Shown: positions 29,805-40,668 of the stretch, one piece after another
Position numbering within the stretch: position 1 is the stretch's first letter
Layout of the letters: every line of letters begins with the position of its first letter
Assembly: GCA_002077065.1 (NCBI GenBank)
Contig: NAJO01000043.1
Coordinates: 124,001-188,000 of the forward strand
DNA length: 64,000 bases
DNA from: Cryoendolithus antarcticus
Lineage: Eukaryota; Ascomycota; Dothideomycetes; Cladosporiales; Cladosporiaceae
Direction of reading: 5' to 3'
Program-made: the position numbers and the translations under genes
Notes under the pieces: model-generated
Told to the model about the DNA's origin: nothing
Databases searched by the model: none
What the model saw: the letters and a program-made list of their open reading frames with translations, nothing else

Positions 29805-32114
29805 TCACCTCCTCCCAGCCACCTTCGCCCTCCTCAACTGCCTCTTGCGCCCAATAATCCTATTCCTCTTCGCCAACTTATCCTCCTCCGTCGCACCATC
29901 CCCATCCGTTGCACCATCAGCCCCGCCCCCGTGCCCACCAAGCTTGCGCTTCTTCGCAGCAACCTTTTCTGCCACGACCTTCTCCTCATGCACTCGCTTC
30001 TTCTTGAACGTCTTATCCGCCTTGTTGAATTTCTTCCCACCCTTGCCAGCTTCAGCCGCATCGACCATCCCACCCTTAGCTTCCGCGAGCACTTTCCCAT
30101 CCTGCACAGCTTTGCTGCGGTCCCGCGCTTTGCGCTCAAGCTCCTGACGTCTGTGCATCACTTGTGCGTTCTCGATCGCAAACTCGACGATGAGTCGCTT
30201 TTTGCGGTCCTGCAGGGCCTCGCGTGCACCTGCCTTGCCAGCACCCTTGCCGCTAGGCGTGTCTTTGACTTGGTACCCGAGCGAGTGGCCGTTGAGCCAG
30301 CGTAGACCCATAAGCGCACTGCGGTGGGTGTAGTACTCCACGAATCCGTAGCCTCTGCTTCGGCCAGCGCCACTACCCTCGTCTACCTTGCCGCCGCCCT
30401 CGCCTTCGAACACGACTTTGGCTTGGCGCACAATGCCTTTGCCTTTGGCTTTGCGGGCTTCATCTGCGGCTGTCATTTCGTCTAGGCCGCGCTCGAGTTC
30501 TTCGCGCGTGAGGCGTTGACGCTTGGCTTCTTTGACCTCTGTCGCAAAGCCCACGACTGCTTCGCGGGCGAGCTGTTTGAGGTCCTTGGAGGTGATGCTG
30601 CGAGGAATATTGCGAATTGAAAGGCGGGTCAAGCTGAGGTTTAAGGATGGATTGCTCTCGATCAGGGTCTTGCGCTGCTTCAAACTGCCTTCGCGCATGG
30701 TCTGCTCGGAGGGAGGGAGGCTTTCCCACAGTTTTGTATTAGTTGCGATCGTACCTTCCGAAAGTAGGTACAGACGGCGCTTGTCGCGGTCACGGCGTGT
30801 GCGGCTTGCAGCGCCCTCGTCATTCAAGCGATTGGCCTCTGATTTCTCCACTGCCCTACTGAGTACCAGCACCCGTCCGTCAAGCGTATATTGACCAGAT
30901 GAGTCAGAGCTAGTGTTCTGCAGTATTGACGCGCTATTGGCCTGTGATGCCGAAGGAGGAGCTGCTCGAGGCGCAGCGCGAAGACATGCATCTGCATCGT
31001 CCTTCTCGTAGAAGCAGACGAAGCAAGTTCCCTTCGGTCTGCCAGTCTGGTGGTCCAATACCACTCGCGCGTATCGCGTGCTGCCGAACCGACTGAAGTG
31101 GTCTTCCAAATCCTCGTCACCACAAGTGAAGGGCAAGTTGCGCACGAAGATCGTAGATGACTTGTCCTCCTGCTTGTTCATCTCCTGAATCTCCTTCTCG
31201 TCAGGGTCGGGCGTCGTGGCGTCTGTACTGTGTTCACTGTGCTCGTCTGTGCCGTCGTCTTCTTCGTCTGATTGCATGTCCTCGTCGGCATCCGCGTCCA
31301 TATCTTCCACGTTGACGCCAGCATCGCTCTCGTCGTCCTCATCAGCCTCGTCGATCACAGGCACCTTGTCCTCGCTGGGTGCATCCTCCTGCATGTTCTT
31401 CTGATAGGTCTCCTTGTCTACCGACCAATCCACAGCCAGTGTCCGACCATCAATCTCCTTCCCATTCACGCCCTCAATCGCCTTCTCCGCATTCTTGCGA
31501 CCCCTCATGAGCACGAAGCCAAACCCAGGAAGCAGTCCACCACTCCTCTTCGGCAAGTACGCCTTCTTGACCTTGCCATAGCTCTGGAAGAGCTTCGTCA
31601 ATTGATCGGACGTCTTCACCGTCCATGGCAAGTTCCGCACGATCAGCTTCGGCGGCTGCTTGGCCTCCTTCTGTTCCTCTTGTCTCTTAGCCTTGGTCTC
31701 GTCTGCACCTGCGTCTTCACCCTCGCGGTGTCGTCGCTCGGCTAGCTCAACGCGCAGCTTCTTTCCATCGATCAAGTGACCGTTGAAGTGCTTCTTTGCC
31801 TTCTGCGCGTCCTCAACATCGGCGAAGGTGACGAAGCCGTACCCACGGCATTGCTTCGTCGCTGGATCCTTGACGGCGACGGCGTGCTTGACGGGATAGG
31901 ACTCGGAGAAGAGCTCGGTCAGAGACTCTGAGGTGGTAGCTGCAGGTAGCGATCGGACGAAGAGGGAGCGTTTGTGCTGGTCCTGGTCGACATCTTTCGA
32001 TGCTGGCTTTGGTGTTGGCGCACTTGCTTCGGCACTTTCTTCGTCGACCGTGCTGTCGGCTACTGTTACAGCCGCTCCATCTGCCAATCTTTGCTTCTTT
32101 CGTGCCGGCGCCAT
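29805..32114 (-). CDS. NOP4: nucleolar RNA-binding protein Nop4 (RBM28 homologue)
   Basis: Single exon, 769 aa. Four RNA recognition motifs are visible: RRM1 at about 50-128 (LFVRSLPAAT; RGYGFVTFA), RRM2 at about 157-235 (LIVRNLPWTV; PGFGFVLM), RRM3 from about 318 (IFVRNLPFTCG; GTCFVCFYE) and a divergent RRM4 from about 510 (LSIRNIPRSI; RGYGFVEYY). An acidic stretch (DEADEDDESDAGVNVEDMDAD) separates RRM2 and RRM3, and the C-terminus is strongly basic with nuclear/nucleolar signals. In the family it is essential for 60S subunit assembly. Length and domain order match the orthologues. Confidence 0.93.
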   Translation of the reverse strand: MAPARKKQRLADGAAVTVADSTVDEESAEASAPTPKPASKDVDQDQHKRSLFVRSLPAATTSESLTELFSESYPVKHAVAVKDPATKQCRGYGFVTFADVEDAQKAKKHFNGHLIDGKKLRVELAERRHREGEDAGADETKAKRQEEQKEAKQPPKLIVRNLPWTVKTSDQLTKLFQSYGKVKKAYLPKRSGGLLPGFGFVLMRGRKNAEKAIEGVNGKEIDGRTLAVDWSVDKETYQKNMQEDAPSEDKVPVIDEADEDDESDAGVNVEDMDADADEDMQSDEEDDGTDEHSEHSTDATTPDPDEKEIQEMNKQEDKSSTIFVRNLPFTCGDEDLEDHFSRFGSTRYARVVLDHQTGRPKGTCFVCFYEKDDADACLRAAPRAAPPSASQANSASILQNTSSDSSGQYTLDGRVLVLSRAVEKSEANRLNDEGAASRTRRDRDKRRLYLLSEGTIATNTKLWESLPPSEQTMREGSLKQRKTLIESNPSLNLSLTRLSIRNIPRSITSKDLKQLAREAVVGFATEVKEAKRQRLTREELERGLDEMTAADEARKAKGKGIVRQAKVVFEGEGGGKVDEGSGAGRSRGYGFVEYYTHRSALMGLRWLNGHSLGYQVKDTPSGKGAGKAGAREALQDRKKRLIVEFAIENAQVMHRRQELERKARDRSKAVQDGKVLAEAKGGMVDAAEAGKGGKKFNKADKTFKKKRVHEEKVVAEKVAAKKRKLGGHGGGADGATDGDGATEEDKLAKRNRIIGRKRQLRRAKVAGRR

Positions 32115-32700
32115 GGTCGACTATGCTATTGTATCAGACAGATCGGTGTTCACATGCACACTTCTTCAAGTCTCAGAAAAGTTCAAGCTCGGGCACTTAC
32201 GATAATTTGATTGGCTGACAGACTTTCCGCGCTAAGTGTGGGATGAAAGAAGACCTTCACTGAGGCCTTCTCTTGCTACACAATGGAGAAGTAGATGTCT
32301 GACCCAGGCTCTGTCAAGAAGAGCAGAGCTGTCACTCTTCAATAGTGTGAACACTCGCGTGCTACTGTCCGCGCATCTGCAAGAGTTGATTCCGCACTCG
32401 ATGTCGGCCTGAGAGATCAGACTTGTCCCGCTCTTTGCGCTTTACTTGGGCCTCTCACCACCACGGACTATATCGCGCTCCTATACTGCGAGCATAGCAA
32501 TCGACGCATAATCGACGTACCATGCTTTTGGAGAGGCGGAGGTGATCAAACACATAAGGTGCTGTAGACGTGAGATGGCTTGGAACGCAAACAATGCAAG
32601 CTTCAGGGAACGATCGGCAGGTGGAGCTATCTTACAGTGTTTGTACATGTAGGTGGTTCTACAAGTGTCATGGTATCATCAGTCATCATTCCTCTCATCC
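32115..32700. other. intergenic, no gene seen
   Basis: 586 bp between the NOP4 start and the HSP78 3' end, both on the minus strand. It should hold the NOP4 promoter. Confidence 0.45.
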
Positions 32701-35037
32701 CTATCGCGGTGCCAGCACCTCCAAATGCTCCCCGTCCTTTGCTACGACGACTTTCGCGACATCGCCTCCTTTCACCGTGCCGCGAATAATTTTATCCGCA
32801 AGCCCATTGGCAACCTCTCTCGCGATCAACCTATTCAATGGCCGCGCACCGTATCGAGGGTCATATCCCTTATCACAGAGCCATGCCTTGACCTCATCGC
32901 TGACGTCCAGTCCAATCCTGCGTTCATCGAGCCTTGCTTGCAGCTCTTTCAGTCGAATATCGACAATATCGCGCAGGGCGTCTTTGTCAAGACGCTTGAA
33001 GATGATGAACTCGTCGATGCGGTTGAGGAATTCGGGAGTATACGAATGCTCTACAGCTTGCATCACCTCCTGCTTGACGTCGCTGCTGATTTCGGAACCG
33101 ACACCCTCGTCAGCCACCAGAGCACTGGCCCCAAGATTCGAGGTCAGCACTATGATGGTGTTGCGAAAGTCGACTTTGTGGCCTTGTGCATCTGTCAGGT
33201 AGCCTTCGTCCAGTACCTGTAGGAGCAGGGTGCTGATGTCTCGATGCGCTTTCTCGAACTCATCGAACAGTAATATAGCATACGGTTTCCGTCGTACTGC
33301 TTCCGTGAGCTGGCCGGAGTCTTCGTACCCTACATAGCCAGCTGGTGATCCAATAAGTCGAGATACTGTGTGCTTTTCCTGGAACTCGGACATGTCGAAC
33401 CGAATGACTGCTGACTCTGTGGAGAAGAGGAAACTAGCCATCTTCTTGCACAGTTCTGTCTTGCCTACGCCGGTAGGACCAAGGAACATAAATGATGCCA
33501 GTGGTCGATTCTCTCCAGACAATCCAGCTCGTTGCATGCGGACTGCGTTGGCAACTGCAGTCAGTGCTTCATCCTGCCCACGCACGGACTGTCTGAGACT
33601 GTCTTCCATGTGCACCAACTTCTCCACTTCTCCTGCCATTAGCTTCGTCACTGGGATGCCAGTCGTCTTCGCAACGACAGCAGCTATATCATCCGCCGTT
33701 ACGAAGTCATGTAGCAGATGCTCGGTGCCTTCTCCTTGGTCCTCGTGGACCTGCGCTTGCTTTTCGAGCTCAGGGATCTTAGCATAGCGCAGCTCACTTG
33801 CTCGAGCAAAGTTGCCCTCACGCTGAGCCTTCTCCAAGTCCAGACGTGCCTCCTCGAGGTTCTCTTTCGCTTTCTTAATCTCACCGATCTCGGCGCGTTC
33901 GCGCTCCCACTTCTCGGTGAGCAGACCAGCTTCATCCTGCTTGAGCGTCAAGGTCTGCTCAAGTTTCTCCTTTCGCTCTTTGCTGGCGATATCGTTCTCT
34001 TTCCGAAGCGATTCGAGCTCGATCTGGATCGTCATGAAGGCGCGATCCAGCACCTGGATCGCATCTGGCTTGCTCTCCTGTTGTAGTCGTAAAGCACTTG
34101 CAGCTTCATCGACAAGATCGATCGCTTTATCTGGCAGGAAGCGATCTGTAATGTATCGATTTGAGTAAGTCGCGGCGGCTACGAGAGCCCCATCTGTGAT
34201 CCGGACTCCGTGATGCACCTCATATCGTTCCTTGATGCCTCGGAGTATCGACACCGTATCTTGCACTGACGGCTCATCCACCAAGATCGGCTGGAACCGT
34301 CTCGCCAACGCGACATCCTTCTCAATCAGGCGATATTCGTTGAGCGTCGTTGCGCCACAGCATTGCAGCTCCCCTCTAGATAGCGCTGGCTTGAGCAGAT
34401 TGCTCGCATCGATGCTCCCCTCTGCCTTGCCCAGTCCGAGTAGAGTGTGCAGCTCGTCGACGAACAGAATCACTCCTCCCTTCGCATCCTCAACCTCCTT
34501 CAACACACTCTTCAGCCGTTCCTCAAAATCCCCTCTGAACTTTGCTCCAGCGATCAAGCTCCCTAGATCCAGGCTGATGACCTTCTTCTCCTTGATACTC
34601 TCAGGCACATCTCCTCGTACTATCCTCTGCGCCAGACCTTCGAGCACGGCAGTCTTTCCCGTACCTGCAGAACCGATGAGCACAGGGTTGTTCTTCGTTC
34701 TTCGAGATAGAATTTGGATTGTTCGCTGAATCTCGGCGTCCCGCCCAATGACCGGATCGAGCTTTCCATCTCGTGCTCGTGCTGTGAGGTCCACGCCGTA
34801 CTTCTCAAGAGCTGGCTTCTCTGGCTCACCACCGAGGTTCATGCGGTGGGTGCCGCCTGGCGGATGAACGGGTCCTCGACCACTAGCATAGCCCCGGCAT
34901 TGTGCAATGGAGAGAGCAGGAAGCCTTGAAGTAGTAGGAGGTACTTGTCGGTAGATGGATGCGAAGGCTCCTCGAGGGAGCGCATATCGCACGTTGGCTA
35001 TGCGCCTCGCAGCGCCTCGTCCTGGGAGCGCTAACAT
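32701..35037 (-). CDS. HSP78: mitochondrial ClpB-type disaggregase Hsp78
   Basis: Single exon, 778 aa. A basic leader of about 50 residues with a GYASGRG cleavage-like region precedes the body. The ClpB N-terminal domain is absent, as in yeast Hsp78. NBD1 has Walker A GSAGTGKT at 122-129 and Walker B ILFVDELH. The coiled-coil middle domain follows, then NBD2 with Walker A GPTGVGKT and Walker [13 protein letters not shown]. The C-terminus has the [15 protein letters not shown] sensor-2 motif. In the family it dissolves aggregated matrix proteins with mitochondrial Hsp70. All key residues seen are intact. Confidence 0.97.
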   Translation of the reverse strand: MLALPGRGAARRIANVRYALPRGAFASIYRQVPPTTSRLPALSIAQCRGYASGRGPVHPPGGTHRMNLGGEPEKPALEKYGVDLTARARDGKLDPVIGRDAEIQRTIQILSRRTKNNPVLIGSAGTGKTAVLEGLAQRIVRGDVPESIKEKKVISLDLGSLIAGAKFRGDFEERLKSVLKEVEDAKGGVILFVDELHTLLGLGKAEGSIDASNLLKPALSRGELQCCGATTLNEYRLIEKDVALARRFQPILVDEPSVQDTVSILRGIKERYEVHHGVRITDGALVAAATYSNRYITDRFLPDKAIDLVDEAASALRLQQESKPDAIQVLDRAFMTIQIELESLRKENDIASKERKEKLEQTLTLKQDEAGLLTEKWERERAEIGEIKKAKENLEEARLDLEKAQREGNFARASELRYAKIPELEKQAQVHEDQGEGTEHLLHDFVTADDIAAVVAKTTGIPVTKLMAGEVEKLVHMEDSLRQSVRGQDEALTAVANAVRMQRAGLSGENRPLASFMFLGPTGVGKTELCKKMASFLFSTESAVIRFDMSEFQEKHTVSRLIGSPAGYVGYEDSGQLTEAVRRKPYAILLFDEFEKAHRDISTLLLQVLDEGYLTDAQGHKVDFRNTIIVLTSNLGASALVADEGVGSEISSDVKQEVMQAVEHSYTPEFLNRIDEFIIFKRLDKDALRDIVDIRLKELQARLDERRIGLDVSDEVKAWLCDKGYDPRYGARPLNRLIAREVANGLADKIIRGTVKGGDVAKVVVAKDGEHLEVLAPR

Positions 35038-35408
35038 TGCTCATAGATAGCTATAAGCAATCAGCCCATTATCCATACAGCAGACCCAAGGCAGGCCTAT
35101 ATGCCTTCCATCAGCATCCTCGATGTGCCGATGGAATGGTCCAGTTGCTTCTCCATTCGGAGATGGAAGCGAACAGATTAGAGTTATCAGATCCGCTGTA
35201 AACGAAGCGCTCCTTCCTTCGAACTCCGAATGCCGCAAGCGTTTTGCTTGTTCAGGGAGGTCGTTGCGGCCGATATCAGTGACATCCACCGCTTGGTCAA
35301 GGTCGGTCGATAGGCGGACATAGACTTGATTGAGCATTGTAAGTACTGCATTCCTGTCGTCGCCTCAGTCTCTCCCTCCAGCGCTCCTTCAATCGATCTT
35401 CGTTCATC
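35038..35408. promoter_or_regulatory. shared divergent promoter (HSP78 / agmatinase-like)
   Basis: 371 bp between divergent ATGs. A heat-shock gene might be expected to have nTTCnnGAAn arrays; TTC and GAA triplets occur at 35214-35230 but not with the 5-bp phasing of a canonical element. Confidence 0.4.
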
Positions 35409-36696
35409 ATGTCGCCCCAAAAGGCCCTTCTCACTGCGGCTGCACTTCTCACCGCTGCCAACGCTCGTGAGATCACCTTTCCTCCAGTCTCCGGCGTGCA
35501 GCAGCCTGTAGGCGCGAGCTATGGCAATGGCGTCGGCAACATGGGTTTTGGCTTTGGCGACGACCCTCTGGATCTTTCCAACTCCCAATTTGCTGGACTT
35601 ACGACATATGCGAATCTGCCCTACGTGCATTGCCTAGCCAACACTACCGCAACAGGTGGTGAGGTGGAAAGCTACGATATTGCCATTCTGGGCGCGCCGT
35701 TCGATACTGGAGTCACTGCTCGACCGGGAGCTCGCTATGGTCCGATTGGCATACGGCAAGGCTCGAGACGCATTGGGCCGTTTGCCTACAACATCTACAC
35801 TGGCAAGAATGCGTTCTCGACGCTAAAGGTCGTCGATTGTGGTGATGCTCCGTTGACCGTTCTCGACAATACGATTGCGCTGGCACAGCTGGACAAGGCT
35901 CACCGCGTTGTATCTGCCAGAAAAGCCGACAGCGACGTGGCCAGTGTACCTCGAATCATCACGCTGGGTGGCGATCATACAACGACCCTGAGCGCATTGA
36001 GATCTACTGTCGATCATTGGGGCGCGGTCTCAGTCATTCACTTCGATTCGCACATTGGTAGATTGTCGTCCAGATCCCTTGATCCCTGCCACAGCACTGA
36101 CGCCTTGTAGACACCTGGGATCCAAAGGTCCTTGGAGGCGGCGTTAGCCACTATGCTGGAGTGAACCACGGTACCTTTCTGCATCTTGCCCATGAGGAAG
36201 GTCTGTTGTTGAACTCATCGATCCATGCTGGCATTCGTGCGCCAGTCGGCAACAAGCATTACGACCTCCGCCACGACAAGGCGTGCGGCTTCGATATCAT
36301 CAAAGCAAGGGACATCGACCGATTTGGAACGCAGAAGATTATTGATCACTTGCTTGAACGCACGAACGGTACCAGCGTGTACATTAGCGTCGACATCGAC
36401 GTCCTCGATCCTGCCTTTGCACCTGCCACAGGCACTGCAGAAGTCGGCGGCTGGAGCACGCGGGAGTTGTTGACGATACTCGATGGACTGAGTGGGATCC
36501 ACATCATCGGCGGTGATGTCGGTAAGTGGTGACTAGACATTTGGCTGTTGGCAGGAAGTCGCTAATGCATTTTGTAGTGGAGGTCGCGCCGATCTACGAC
36601 AACCCAGGCGAGACGACTACGCTTGCTGCAGCAGAAGTGGTGCATTCGCTGATACAGCTTATGGCTGATACGCCCGTGAAGCCGACCAAAAACTAA
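35409..36696 (+). CDS. secreted agmatinase/arginase-family ureohydrolase
   Basis: Three exons: 35409-36057, 36111-36521, 36578-36696; introns of 53 and 56 nt. The product is 392 aa. It starts with a clear signal peptide (SPQKALLTAAALLTAANA). The binuclear manganese site is complete: GGDHTTT, DSHIDTWD spanning the first splice junction, and SVDIDVLDPAFAP. PGARYGPIGIRQGSRR and GVTARPGARYG support agmatinase rather than arginase. The family hydrolyses agmatine to putrescine and urea. Secretion or entry to the endomembrane system is inferred from the leader. Confidence 0.9.
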
Positions 36697-37110
36697 AGGA
36701 TTGGCGTCGAGTCGGATCGTGTCACTCGAAGGGTGTTCACGTGTTGATATACGTGCGAAAGGCATGCACATAGATTTAGACCAGTTCCGCATAGCTGTTC
36801 ACATGGTAATCGACTCCCTCGTCCCGACTTCGTGACCGGGAACCGAATGTGGTAATCATCAAGATGAATCTCTTAACCAGGTCTTATATTCCTTCGGTTT
36901 ATGCGATTGTGTCTCATCAATCGTGTTCATACGCCCAATTGCTGAGAATACCATTTTCTTGGCGCGGCTGGACCGCATCCAGTCTTGAAGTAGCGTTACA
37001 TGTAGAAACCACAACCCAAGTCAACGTCCTTTTCTGATCATATACGCCTCCCTCACAATCTCTCGACCATCTTCCTTGCGCAGTGTCTGTACCAACATTC
37101 CGCAAGTATC
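36697..37110. other. intergenic, no gene seen
   Basis: 414 bp between two plus-strand genes. It should hold the EMC5 promoter. Confidence 0.4.
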
Positions 37111-37556
37111 ATGACGTTCGCCGCCAACTTCCTGAACGTGATCGGCGTAGTGTTCCTCTCACATGCGTAAGTCTCCCCCAACACTCCCGCCTGGCAGCTT
37201 TCGCTGACAACTTTCCTAGTGTCTACAGCGCCTACGAACACTCCCTCCTCGCCTCTCGATCGATATCGTCGCCAGTACCCTCTCTGCCTCTAGACATCAC
37301 TCTGGAAACACTCTTCTCAGTGCTTCTACTCTGCATCGGCGTCGTGCTCTCGAGCCCTGACCTGAAGCCTATACAATGGCACGTCTGGGCTGGGAGAATG
37401 GAGAAGAGTAACGAGGCTAGGTTGGTGACAGAGGTGGGCGTTGGTGGTGGGAATCCATATGCTGCGCTTGAGGAGAGGCCTGGTTTCTGGGATGTAAGAG
37501 GAGCGCAGAAAGCCTTCGGAGGTTGGCTGCGGGAGAGTGGTGAGATGGCGAACTGA
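37111..37556 (+). CDS. EMC5: ER membrane protein complex subunit 5 (EMC5/MMgT)
   Basis: Two exons, 37111-37166 and 37220-37556; 53-nt intron gtaagt...cctag. The product is 130 aa. The first membrane helix (FLNVIGVVFLSHAVYSAYEH) and the second (LETLFSVLLLCIGVVL) flank a short loop, the usual EMC5 layout, followed by LKPIQWHVWAGRME and a soluble C-terminal tail. The EMC inserts tail-anchored and multi-pass proteins into the ER membrane. The reading frame only makes sense after splicing: the exon 1/2 join restores HAVYSAYEHS. Confidence 0.9.
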
Positions 37557-38743
37557 GCAGACCGTATTAGTCACGACGATGTGATCAACTGCGAATCAAC
37601 GATAGCGATGTCGAGCCAGCTGGGTTCCTTATTTGTTCACGAAGGCGGCACCGACTATTGAACCCGTTCGCGCACCACGAGGTCAATTGCTTCGACCTAA
37701 TGCAAGCCTCGTATTGTGCTCTGCAAAGACAAGAGCATCACTGTAGCATTGAGAGCCTTCGCTTGGCAAATCTTGCACGAATACACGTCCTACTGCAGCT
37801 CGGGACAAGCTACCAGGGCGTGACACCCACGAGGCCGATCGGGTCGCAAAACAACCCGCCAGTTTGGTAGGCGCACTGGACTTGGGAACGGGAGGTTTCA
37901 AGCATGACCAACATGTCCACGCCTGTAGACCACTACAAAGTGTACCCTTCAGAAGACCTTCTACTCCGTACACCTTCTAATGAGTGGATCATCTTCGCCT
38001 GGAGCCAGTCGGACACTAGCTGTCACGAGATCATGCAGCCGAAAGTCGCTTCACTGCGTCAGCTCACCACACCGATCTCAGTCTCTCCCGAGTACACCTT
38101 GTCTTCTCGATAGGATCGGACTCACCGCATACGACAGCCTGGGGAAATCATGGATCTGGCGGGTAAAGTTTTGGAAGGCAGAGTTGAGCGTTTGTTTTGG
38201 CTACCGTACACTCCACCTCGATTGCTGGCAGTCCAACCGACATGCAGACCTTTTCACAGGTCTAGACAAGTGCTTTTGACAGGGTATACGCCGACTCAGC
38301 GCGCGCGGTCTGCCCGGGCAGTTGCGGAGCGGACAGGCAGCTGGTGCGACGCTTCAACGTTACTCAATTTACACGAGGAAGGGGGTGCAGACAACGTTCC
38401 GTGTTTGTATGTGGTAATATGAACAGTAGTTGTCAACGTCTAGGCCTGAATCACGCGTCAACGCGTACAGAACGCCTCTTCTGTACGCACACCGCTAAGC
38501 GAGCATTGGCCACGTCTTGTGCGAAAGCCGGAGCTGGGATCATTCCGACGTCATCTTCGAACTTCCTCTTCTGTACCTAAACTTCGACCATCGTACGGGT
38601 ACATACACTTCCCGCGAGCGTCGCAGCTTCGTGATCGCTTGAATAGATGTCGATCTGGCTGATCGTATGGTGGAAAATCTATTTGACTTTGTGAATCTCC
38701 TGATAGACCAGGGGGGTTTGCGAAGGTTGTCTTTGACGTCGCT
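37557..38743. other. intergenic, no supported gene
   Basis: About 1.2 kb. An ATG-started 69-codon frame at 37904-38113 (MTNMSTPVDHYKVYPSEDLL) is the best candidate small ORF but has no recognised features. The right end likely contains the BOR1 promoter and transcribed leader. Confidence 0.4.
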
Positions 38744-38818
38744 GTAAGTATACCTCCGCCTATATGCTCTTAGCGCCTCTCTTAATCATTCCCGTTCATA
38801 TGTCGTACTGAACCGCAG
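38744..38818 (+). other. probable 5' leader intron of the BOR1-like gene
   Basis: A strong donor (gtaagt at 38744) and a branch point plus acceptor (gtactgaaccgcag, ending 38818) bracket 75 nt just before the transporter start. It would be spliced from the untranslated leader. Confidence 0.4.
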
Positions 38819-38870
38819 CGAGACGACCCTCTCGAGATCTATTGTTGCTATTCGGTCCCTTGGTTTTGCA

Positions 38871-40668
38871 ATGTCCAAGGACTTCAGCAAAGATCCCTAC
38901 AACTGGGACAATCTCCAGGGGTGGCACTGCGCGACCTTTTCGAGGGATATACTATGACATTCGTCGACGATTACCCTACTACTGGAGCGATATCAAGGAT
39001 GGCTTCAATTATCGCACATTCGCTGGAACGATCCGCATCTTCTTTGTCAATCTACTCCCAGCGATCGCTTTCGAGCTGGACATGGAGCGGAATACGGGAG
39101 GCTATTTCGGGATCAATGAGGCGCTGTTCTCGTCCGCATTGGCAGCAGTCGTCTTCAGCACGATGTCTTGTCAACCGCTGACTGTTGTGGGGATCACTGG
39201 ACTGATCTCTCTTTTTAATTATACGATCTATCACATTGCTGTGCAACAGGGGATTCGAGAGCTGTATCCACAGCTGATTGCTTGGGTGTCGATATGGGCA
39301 GCGATCACGCATTGGCTTACTGCGATTTTCAATTGGTGTGATTATATGCGGTATATCACGGACTTCTCGAGTAACTCGTTCGGGATGTACGTGAGCATCA
39401 TCTACATCATCAAGGGTGTAGAAGAGCTTGTCGATCAGTTCAACTCCGGCTCCCTCCCAGGAGGCTACTTGAGCATCGTAATCGCCCTCTCTTACTGGTT
39501 CACTGTGCAAGCCCTAGAAGGCGTAGGTGATACGACACTCTTCCGCCCCTGGATCCGCAAATCAATCGCAGACTATGCGTACCCAATAGCGACAGTCTTC
39601 TGGACCGGCTTCTCCCACATCCCCGGCCGCATCAAGAATACAGATCTCCTTCGCGTGCCCCACACCCGCGCCTTCTATCCTACAGTTGACCGCCCATGGC
39701 TCGTAGATTTCTGGAACCTCCCCGCAAAGTGGGTATTTGTCGCTTTGCCCATGGGGATTCTTCTGACACTGCTCTTCTACTACGACCACAATGTTTCTTC
39801 CCTCGGCGCACAAGAGAAGCGCTTCCCACTTAAGAAGCCAGCAGGTTTCCACTGGGACTTCTTCCTCCTCGGCTGCACCTGCTTCATCGCCGGCATCATC
39901 GGCATCCCCCTCCCCAACGGCCTGGTCCCACAAGCGCCAGTGCATACAGACTCTTGCACAGAGTACACAGACCGCCTAGTAACCTCGAAAGAAAAAGACG
40001 ACGACGACGAAGACGATGCGGAAGCGATCAAACACAACAAGAAAACCATCATCGCCGCCTGGGTAGCCGAGCAGCGCGTCTCCCATTTCCTCATGGCCCT
40101 AATGGTTATCGGCACCATGACCGGTCCCCTACTCGTAGTCCTACACACCATACCCCGCGCGCTCTTCTCCGGTGTCTTCTTTGTGGTAGGCTGGCTCGGC
40201 ATACCCGGTAACGGCATCACGCAGAATATGCTGTACATCCTTTCCGAAACCCGCTTCCGCGATCCGCAGGATCCACGCCAGCAACTCAGTCGCTGGCGCA
40301 TAGCGTACTACATTCTCTTCCAAGTCCTGGGCGTGGGTTTCAGCGTCGCGATCTCGCAGACTATTGGCGCGATCGGATTTCCGGTTATTATCGTGGCGCT
40401 GATCCCGTTGCGATGGGTCATCATGCCGAGAATCTTCACGAAAATGGAGTTGCAGGTTCTGGATGCGCCGACTGCGGACTCGCATGTGGTGTTGGCGAGT
40501 ATGGGCGGGAAACCGGAAATGCCTGAGATTACTAGGGAGAGGCGGACGAGGGGGAGCGATGTAGAGAGTGGGGAGAGCTCGGGCGTGAGTAGTGGGGTGA
40601 TGGATGAGGGGATGAGGTCGAGGGATGGAGGGGAGGAGAAGGAGGATGAGGAGGAGGGAAAGTCATGA
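38871..40668 (+). CDS. BOR1: Bor1-type borate/anion transporter (SLC4-like); apparent frame break near N-terminus
   Basis: The body from RPFRGIYYDIRRRLPYYWSD to the stop at 40668 is open and clearly Bor1: FFVNLLPAIAFELDMERNT, GINEALFSSALAAVVFS, QPLTVVGITGLISLFNYT, HNVSSLGAQEKRFPLKKP, GIPLPNGLVPQAP and a long acidic cytosolic tail. About 10-12 membrane helices are expected; the family exports borate. That frame has no ATG upstream. The only good start, ATG at 38871 (MSKDFSKDPYNWDNLQGWHC), is in another frame and would need one base skipped near 38930 to join RPFRG. This may be a real frameshift or an assembly error. The 3' end overlaps the convergent PLC gene. Confidence 0.88.

Noticed and set aside
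35211..35230. TTC/GAA triplets upstream of HSP78 as a heat-shock element
   Set aside because: The triplets are not in the 5-bp alternating phase required; TTC and GAA directly abut or are 7 bp apart.
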